NCBI GenBank assembly: GCA_035604635.1
Contig: DATNIC010000180.1
Location: forward strand, 1-9,605
DNA from: DATNIC01 sp035604635
Lineage (GTDB): Bacteria > Vulcanimicrobiota > Vulcanimicrobiia > Vulcanimicrobiales > Vulcanimicrobiaceae
Length of the DNA stretch: 9,605 nucleotides
Direction: 5' to 3'
The notes under the pieces were generated by a model. It did not search any database and was not told the origin of the DNA. It worked only from the letters and a program-made list of their open reading frames with translations. Positions 5,529 to 9,605 of the stretch are shown here, one piece after another. The first letter of the stretch is position 1; every line of letters begins with the position of its first letter. The position numbers and the translations under genes are program-made.

Positions 5529-6812
5529 TTGGCGGCTATCCAGACATCCACGGGGGCCCTTGCGCAGCCGGTCGAGCGGAAACGCTCGACGCTCTTGCGC
5601 TACTTGGCCGTCGCCGGGCCGGGCCTGGTGGTCATGTTCGCCGACACCGAGGCCGGCAGCATCACGACGGCGTCGGTCTCGGGAGCGCAGTTCGGGATGA
5701 AGCTGATCCTCCTGCAGCTCTTGCTGATCATCCCGCTCTTCGTCGTCCAGGAGATGACCGTCCGCTTGGGGACGGTGACCGGGAAAGGTCACGCGCAGCT
5801 CATTCGCGAGCGCTATGGTTTGTTCTGGGCGTGGATTTCGCTCGGGACGATGCTCGTCACCAACATCGCCGCCCTCGTCACCGAATTCATCGGCATCGCC
5901 GGCGCAGCGCTGATCTTCAACGTCCCCGTCGCGCCGATGGTCGTCTTGGCGGCCGCGCTGCTGCTGGCGGTCATCCTCACCGGCAAATACAAGCGCGCCG
6001 AATATGTCGCGCTCGCGCTCTGCGGGCTCGAGCTGCTCTTTATCCCCGCGGCGATCGCCGCGCATCCGGCGCCGCTTTCGGTTATTCGTGACGGTCTCTT
6101 CGGATCGCAGCCGCTCGGCAACCAGGCTTATTTGCTGCTGATCGCCGGGAATATCGGCGCAGTCATCATGCCGTGGATGATCTTCTTCCAGCAGAGCTCG
6201 ACCGTCGACAAAGGCCTCAAGGTTGATAGTCTGCCGTTCGCGCGGATCGATACCGCGATCGGCTCGGTCGCGACGCAGGTCATCATGATCGCGATCATCG
6301 TGACCACGGGCGCGACGCTTTTCGTCCACCACATCTCGGTGAGCGACGCGGCGCACGCGGCGCTCGCGCTCGTCCCGCTGACGGGCAAATATGCCGGCAT
6401 CGCATTCGGCGCCGGACTCATCGGCGCTTCGCTGATCGGTGCATTGGTCGTCTCGCTTGCGACCGCTTGGGCTTTCGGCGAAGCGTTCCGCTGGCCGTGC
6501 TCGCTCAACTACAACTGCACCGAGGCCAAGCGTTTCTACGCGCTCTATTCGTTCTGCGTCCTTTTGGCCGCCGCGATCGTGCTGATCCCGGGCTTGCCGC
6601 TCATCAGGATCACGATCGATGTCATGGCGTTCAACGCATTCGTGCTGCCGATCGTGCTCGGTTTCTTGCTCATCATGTCCAACGACAAGAAGATCCTCGG
6701 CAAGCGCACAAACTCGGTGCTGGGGAACGTCCTCACGATCGGCCTTTCGGCTATCATCGTCGGCCTGGGCGTCTGGATGGCGTACATGACCTTCACGGGC
6801 CAAGCCGGCTAG
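5529..6812 (+). CDS. Nramp-family divalent metal transporter, atypical metal site
   Basis: A 427-residue polytopic membrane protein (about 11 helices, LeuT-type fold) of the Nramp/MntH superfamily. Family landmarks include GPG at 30-32 before the helix-1 motif, VTGKGHAQLIRERYG at 83-97, and helix 6 at about 201-220. The metal-binding motifs deviate. The canonical helix-1 Asp-Pro-Gly-Asn is Asp-Thr-Glu-Ala here (D39-A42), keeping the Asp and losing the Asn. The helix-6 Ala-x-x-Met-Pro-His is Ala-x-x-Met-Pro-Trp (A211-W216), keeping the Met and losing the His linked to proton coupling in standard members. Similar changes are known in Nramp-related proteins such as the NRMT magnesium transporters, so mntH is not assigned. 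Likely role is uptake of a divalent cation, with substrate and proton coupling uncertain. The gene starts with TTG, lies behind a TATAAT and palindrome, and precedes a P-type ATPase by 33 bases, so the two are probably one operon. Confidence 0.88.
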   Translation: MAAIQTSTGALAQPVERKRSTLLRYLAVAGPGLVVMFADTEAGSITTASVSGAQFGMKLILLQLLLIIPLFVVQEMTVRLGTVTGKGHAQLIRERYGLFWAWISLGTMLVTNIAALVTEFIGIAGAALIFNVPVAPMVVLAAALLLAVILTGKYKRAEYVALALCGLELLFIPAAIAAHPAPLSVIRDGLFGSQPLGNQAYLLLIAGNIGAVIMPWMIFFQQSSTVDKGLKVDSLPFARIDTAIGSVATQVIMIAIIVTTGATLFVHHISVSDAAHAALALVPLTGKYAGIAFGAGLIGASLIGALVVSLATAWAFGEAFRWPCSLNYNCTEAKRFYALYSFCVLLAAAIVLIPGLPLIRITIDVMAFNAFVLPIVLGFLLIMSNDKKILGKRTNSVLGNVLTIGLSAIIVGLGVWMAYMTFTGQAG

Positions 6813-6845
6813 GGTACGGGCGCGGCCTCTGCGAAAGTCCGCGCG

Positions 6846-8633
6846 ATGAACGCCGTCGATCGTGGCGATCTCATCCGCGTCGCTGGAGTGGCGGTCGCCG
6901 CCGCGCTCGTATGGTTCCACGTCTGGGAACCGTTTCCGCAAATCAGTCTCATCGGCGTTTTAGCGACGCTGATCGGCGGCTATCCGATCTTCAAGGAAGC
7001 GATCGAGAATCTGCTCGAGCGGCGGATGACGATGGAGCTCTCGATGACGATCGCGCTCGTGGCGGCGCTGCTCATCGGGCAGTACGTCACTGCGCTGGTC
7101 ATCACGCTGTTCGTCCTCATCGCGGAAATCCTCGAGCATCTCACTCTCTCGCGCGGCCGCCGCGCGATCGGCGATCTTCTGGACCTGCTGCCCCGAGAGA
7201 CGTTTTCGCCCGGCGACGTCGTGCTGGTTCGTCCCGGAGCGCTCGTCCCCGTTGACGGCGTCGTCGTTACCGGACACTCGTTCGTCGACGAAGCGCGGAT
7301 CACGGGCGAATCGCTGCCGGCCGAGAAACTGCCCGGGAGCAAAGTTTTTGCCGGCACGGTCAACCAAATCGGTGCCTTCGAGGTGCGCACCGAGCGTGCC
7401 GGACGCGACACCGCCTTCGGACGGATCATCGACATGGTCGAGTCCGCGGAGCAGGCGCGGGCGCCGATCGAACGCCTCGCCGATCGCTTCTCGGGCTATC
7501 TCGTCTATTTCGCGCTCGGCGCCGCCGCTATTACGTACGCGGTGACGCGCGACGTTCGTTCGACGATCTCGGTCGTCATCGTCGCGGGCGCATGCGGGAT
7601 CGCTGCAGGGACGCCGCTTGCCGTACTTGGAGCGATCGGCCGTGCCGCGCGCGAAGGCGCAATCGTGAAGGGCGGCCGTTATCTCGAAGTGTTGTCCGCC
7701 ATCGATACGGTCGTCTTGGACAAGACCGGGACTTTGACGTTCGGCGAAGCGGAGGTGCTCGACGTCCATCCCGCCTTTGGGACACAGGACGAAGAGCTGA
7801 TCGCGGTCGCGTCGAGTGCCGAACGTCCGTCGGAGCATCCGCTCGGGGCCGCGATCGTCCGCAGGGCGCAAGCCCTCGGCGTCGCAACGATCGAGCCGAG
7901 CAGCTTCAGTTATACGCCCGGGCGTGGAATCGTCGCGGCCCTCGGTGAGCGCGAAGCCATCGTCGGAAACCGCGCGTTCCTCTCGGAGCGTGGGATCTTC
8001 GCGGAAACGAATGGAACCTGCAGCGGCGCATCGGCGATCGAAGTTGCTCTTGGGGGTCGCTACCTCGGCGCGATCTGCGTCGCCGACACGTTGCGTCCGG
8101 AGGCGCGTAACGCCGTGCGTGCGCTGCACGAGATGGGGCTGCGCGTCATCTTGCTGACGGGGGACAACGCGACGGTCGCGCGCGTCATCGGGGACCAGCT
8201 CGGCATCGACGAAGTCGAGGCGGATCTCTTGCCCGAAGGCAAAGTCGCGCGCGTTGAAGCGCTCGTCCGCGCGGGGCGGTCCGTTGCGATGGTCGGCGAT
8301 GGCGTCAACGACGCTCCTGCACTCGCACGTGCAAGCGTCGGCATCGCGATGGGCTCCGGGACGGAGGTTGCGCGGGAGAGCGCCGACGTCGTCTTGATCG
8401 GGAACGATCTCGAGAAGCTCGTCGAAACTCTGCGCATTGCGCGTCGCGCGAGGCGTATCGTCTTACAAAACTTTGTGGGGACGATCGTGGTCGACGCGAT
8501 CGGCATGATTTTCGCCGGCTTGGGCCTTCTCGGACCGCTTGCGGCGGCGTTCGTGCACGTCACGTCGGAGCTGGCCTTCATCCTCAACTCGACGCGCATG
8601 TTACCGGCGCCGAGACGTCAGAACGGGCAGTAG
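6846..8633 (+). CDS. P1B-like heavy-metal P-type ATPase with GAC in place of CPC
   Basis: A 595-residue P-type ATPase. Four N-terminal helices (about 12-27, 32-47, 64-78, 80-96) precede the actuator domain with TGES (153-156). The transport helix carries Gly-Ala-Cys at 248-250. The phosphorylation site is DKTGT (292-296), the P1B-specific SEHPLG is at 329-334 (H331-P332), TGDN is at 438-441, and GDGVNDAP is at 484-491. Two helices close the protein (about 540-560 and 565-582), ending HVTSELAFILNSTRML. No N-terminal CxxC heavy-metal-associated domain is present. The catalytic machinery is complete, so it should hydrolyse ATP to move a metal, by family rule outward. The usual Cys-Pro-Cys/Ser-Pro-Cys motif is absent, so the metal cannot be predicted. 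The actuator domain also looks about 16 residues shorter than usual between LLDLLPRE and SPGDVVLV. There is no strong ribosome binding site; translation may be coupled to the Nramp gene. Confidence 0.92.
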   Translation: MNAVDRGDLIRVAGVAVAAALVWFHVWEPFPQISLIGVLATLIGGYPIFKEAIENLLERRMTMELSMTIALVAALLIGQYVTALVITLFVLIAEILEHLTLSRGRRAIGDLLDLLPRETFSPGDVVLVRPGALVPVDGVVVTGHSFVDEARITGESLPAEKLPGSKVFAGTVNQIGAFEVRTERAGRDTAFGRIIDMVESAEQARAPIERLADRFSGYLVYFALGAAAITYAVTRDVRSTISVVIVAGACGIAAGTPLAVLGAIGRAAREGAIVKGGRYLEVLSAIDTVVLDKTGTLTFGEAEVLDVHPAFGTQDEELIAVASSAERPSEHPLGAAIVRRAQALGVATIEPSSFSYTPGRGIVAALGEREAIVGNRAFLSERGIFAETNGTCSGASAIEVALGGRYLGAICVADTLRPEARNAVRALHEMGLRVILLTGDNATVARVIGDQLGIDEVEADLLPEGKVARVEALVRAGRSVAMVGDGVNDAPALARASVGIAMGSGTEVARESADVVLIGNDLEKLVETLRIARRARRIVLQNFVGTIVVDAIGMIFAGLGLLGPLAAAFVHVTSELAFILNSTRMLPAPRRQNGQ

Positions 8634-8646
8634 GCCGAGCAAGGTG

Positions 8647-8667
8647 ATTTGCCAATCAGTTGCAAAT
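8647..8667. promoter_or_regulatory. 21-base imperfect palindrome, candidate operator
   Basis: Arms ATTTGC (8647-8652) and GCAAAT (8662-8667) are perfect complements around a 9-base centre. Two further centre pairs match, so 8 of 10 paired positions are symmetric about 8657. It lies in the 45-base gap between the ATPase stop and the next membrane-protein gene. Size and symmetry suit a dimeric repressor such as a Fur/Zur- or TetR-like protein. There is no T-tract after it, so it is unlikely to be a terminator. The binding factor is unknown. Confidence 0.35.
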
Positions 8668-8678
8668 TAACGTAGTCA

Positions 8679-9401
8679 ATGCGCTTGTCGCTAAGAACGA
8701 GAGCCATTTTAGGCCTCGCCGGATTGTCGGTCTTGTGCGGCATCGGGGTCCACCTGATCGCCGAATTGGCTGGACTCGGCTGGCGAGATGCCGATCTCAT
8801 TTTCTCGGCTCGGCACATCCCGCTTGCCGTCCTAGCCGTCGCGGCTCTAGCCGCGGTCGGGTCGGTTGGACTTGCGGGTTCGGGCCCCGGTGGTAGCGAT
8901 CGCATCGCCTCCATCGTGCGCTCTCTTCCAGGCCCCGGCGGCGAGCTGCGCTTTTTCCTGGTCACCTTCTGCACGCAATTCATCGTCTTCGGATTGACTG
9001 AAGCCGGCGAAGGCCTTCCGATCCAGGCCGGCGATCTGGGCCCGGCGATTGTCGCGGCATTGTTCGCCAGCGCGCTCGGTGCGCTGTTGGTCGCTCGTTA
9101 CAAAGCGCGCGTCATCGAAGCCGTCGTCGAGCTTTTCGTCGTCATCCTTGCCGCGGTAAAACCTGCCGCGGGCGCCCAGTCTTGGAAACGCATCGACGCA
9201 CACGTCCGCGTTTGGCGCAGCCGCGCCGTGACCTTTGCCGCCTCGCGCCGGCCACCACCGTTTGTTCCCGTGATCGATCCCTACGTCACAAAACACAGAT
9301 CACAGGAGCTTCATGGTGTTCAAAGTATTTTCGCGCATACGCGCGCTCGTTGCGGTCATATTGACCGTCGCGCTTGCAGCCGGTATTCCGTTAGCTGCTA
9401 G
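8679..9401 (+). CDS. Unrecognised five-helix membrane protein
   Basis: I do not recognise the family. The 240-residue frame from ATG 8679 encodes five hydrophobic segments (about 8-28, 47-67, 91-107, 118-139, 145-160). A basic C-terminal part follows (160-205: several Arg, Trp169, Trp179, and a RRPPPFVP stretch). Polar residues within or next to helices are H25 and E29 in helix 1, H46 before helix 2 and E108 after helix 3; these could be functional but match no motif I know. Codon third positions stay GC-rich to about 9290, which supports real coding to there. The last about 30 residues (from 9313) overlap the next gene by 89 bases and look unlike a natural protein end, so the true end may be earlier through a frameshift, or the tail may simply be unselected. 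No Shine-Dalgarno precedes the ATG. Neighbours suggest a possible link with metal transport, which is inference. Confidence 0.6.
   Translation: MRLSLRTRAILGLAGLSVLCGIGVHLIAELAGLGWRDADLIFSARHIPLAVLAVAALAAVGSVGLAGSGPGGSDRIASIVRSLPGPGGELRFFLVTFCTQFIVFGLTEAGEGLPIQAGDLGPAIVAALFASALGALLVARYKARVIEAVVELFVVILAAVKPAAGAQSWKRIDAHVRVWRSRAVTFAASRRPPPFVPVIDPYVTKHRSQELHGVQSIFAHTRARCGHIDRRACSRYSVSC
9304..9308 (+). promoter_or_regulatory. Ribosome binding site of the terminal secreted-protein gene
   Basis: AGGAG at 9304-9308, 4 bases before ATG 9313. The spacing is short, but the site supports 9313 as a start and therefore a real overlap with the end of the preceding frame. A GTG at 9316 directly after the ATG is an alternative with a 7-base spacer. 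Confidence 0.6.
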
Positions 9402-9605
9402 CGCCCAATCCGCGACTTTTATCTCGATCACGGTCACGTCGGACAACGCGCCGGTAGCGGGCGCCGACGTCGAGCTGAAGGGCAACAATCTCGTCATCCA
9501 TCGGACGACCGACGCGCAGGGTAATTTTTCGTTCAACGGCCTTTCGGTTGGATCATATCAGATCACCGCGAAAAAGGGCGACTTAACCGCTACGCGGACC
9601 ATCGA
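9313..9605 (+). CDS. Secreted protein with carboxypeptidase-regulatory-like domain, 3' end outside window
   Basis: The frame is open from ATG 9313 to the window end (97 complete codons). Residues 1-31 form a Sec signal peptide: basic start, hydrophobic core and an ASA cleavage site before Gln32. From about residue 36 a beta-sandwich domain begins with VTSDNAPVAGADVELKG and continues with TTDAQGNFSFNGLSVGSYQI. This is the pattern of carboxypeptidase D regulatory-like (transthyretin-like) domains: a Pro-(x)-x-Gly-A-x-V strand, then a Thr-Asp-x-x-Gly-x-(Y/F)-x-F turn and a Gly-x-Y strand. Such a domain directly after a signal peptide often starts TonB-dependent receptors or large surface proteins. 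The rest of the gene is needed to say which. It may be transcribed with the upstream membrane-protein gene, since the two frames overlap. Confidence 0.8.
   Translation, partial: MVFKVFSRIRALVAVILTVALAAGIPLAASAQSATFISITVTSDNAPVAGADVELKGNNLVIHRTTDAQGNFSFNGLSVGSYQITAKKGDLTATRTI

Noticed and set aside
5487..6941. 484-codon open frame on the minus strand opposite the Nramp gene
   Set aside because: Its product is an unnatural run of Asp, Glu, Arg, His and Gln, the usual antisense image of a hydrophobic GC-rich gene. The Nramp frame has full family motifs, so this is a shadow.
6960..8129. 389-codon open frame on the minus strand opposite the ATPase gene
   Set aside because: Same antisense bias (Arg/Asp-rich, no domain), fully opposite a P-type ATPase with all catalytic motifs.
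9270..9303. GTGATC / GATCAC inverted repeat upstream of the last gene
   Set aside because: Six-base arms with a 22-base loop are weak. The arm touches the ribosome binding site, but no stable structure is convincing, so it is not called an operator or RNA switch.

Overview
The window is GC-rich (roughly 60-65% by eye) and dense with genes, with no stretch above 300 bases lacking a gene. It looks like a chromosomal segment of a diderm bacterium: it encodes a Spy/CpxP-like periplasmic protein, an RseB/MucB-like periplasmic regulator and a Sec-exported carboxypeptidase-regulatory-domain protein of the kind found at the N-terminus of outer-membrane proteins. The style (strong GC3, TCG-rich codons, ATGA-coupled genes, TTG/GTG starts) would fit a candidate soil phylum such as Eremiobacterota/Vulcanimicrobiota or a relative. 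That placement is an inference and is not proven by any marker here. No rRNA, tRNA, CRISPR array, insertion sequence or integrase was seen.

Layout. (1) Positions 2-2780, + strand: a tightly packed run of four genes. It holds the C-terminal part of a TPR protein, a zinc-dependent histone-deacetylase/AcuC-family deacetylase, a MauE/DoxX-type four-helix membrane protein with a CGCFG motif, and a membrane-anchored thioredoxin-fold protein with a CPHC active site. The last three are joined by 4-base ATGA overlaps. (2) Positions 2781-3258, + strand: a 97-base regulatory gap with three TCTAA units spaced exactly 11 bases apart, then a small Spy-like periplasmic protein. (3) Positions 3255-5393, - strand: an envelope-stress cassette made of an ECF sigma factor, a zinc-binding membrane anti-sigma factor and an RseB-like periplasmic regulator, with overlapping genes. 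Its last stop codon shares a CTAG with the stop of the Spy-like gene. (4) Positions 5394-5528: a divergent control region with a perfect 6+6 palindrome abutting a consensus TATAAT. (5) Positions 5529-8633, + strand: an Nramp-family transporter with a non-canonical metal site, followed by a P1B-like P-type ATPase in which the CPC metal motif is replaced by Gly-Ala-Cys. (6) Positions 8634-9605, + strand: an unrecognised five-helix membrane protein preceded by a 21-base imperfect palindrome, then the start of a secreted protein that runs off the window.

Two themes stand out. One is envelope maintenance: a thiol-redox pair, a Spy-like chaperone and a sigma/anti-sigma/RseB circuit lie side by side. 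The other, and the most unusual, is the metal pair: an importer-family protein and an efflux-type ATPase are adjacent, both have lost hallmark metal-ligand residues of their families, and both sit behind a candidate metalloregulator operator. They may form a transport module with unusual or shared metal specificity.
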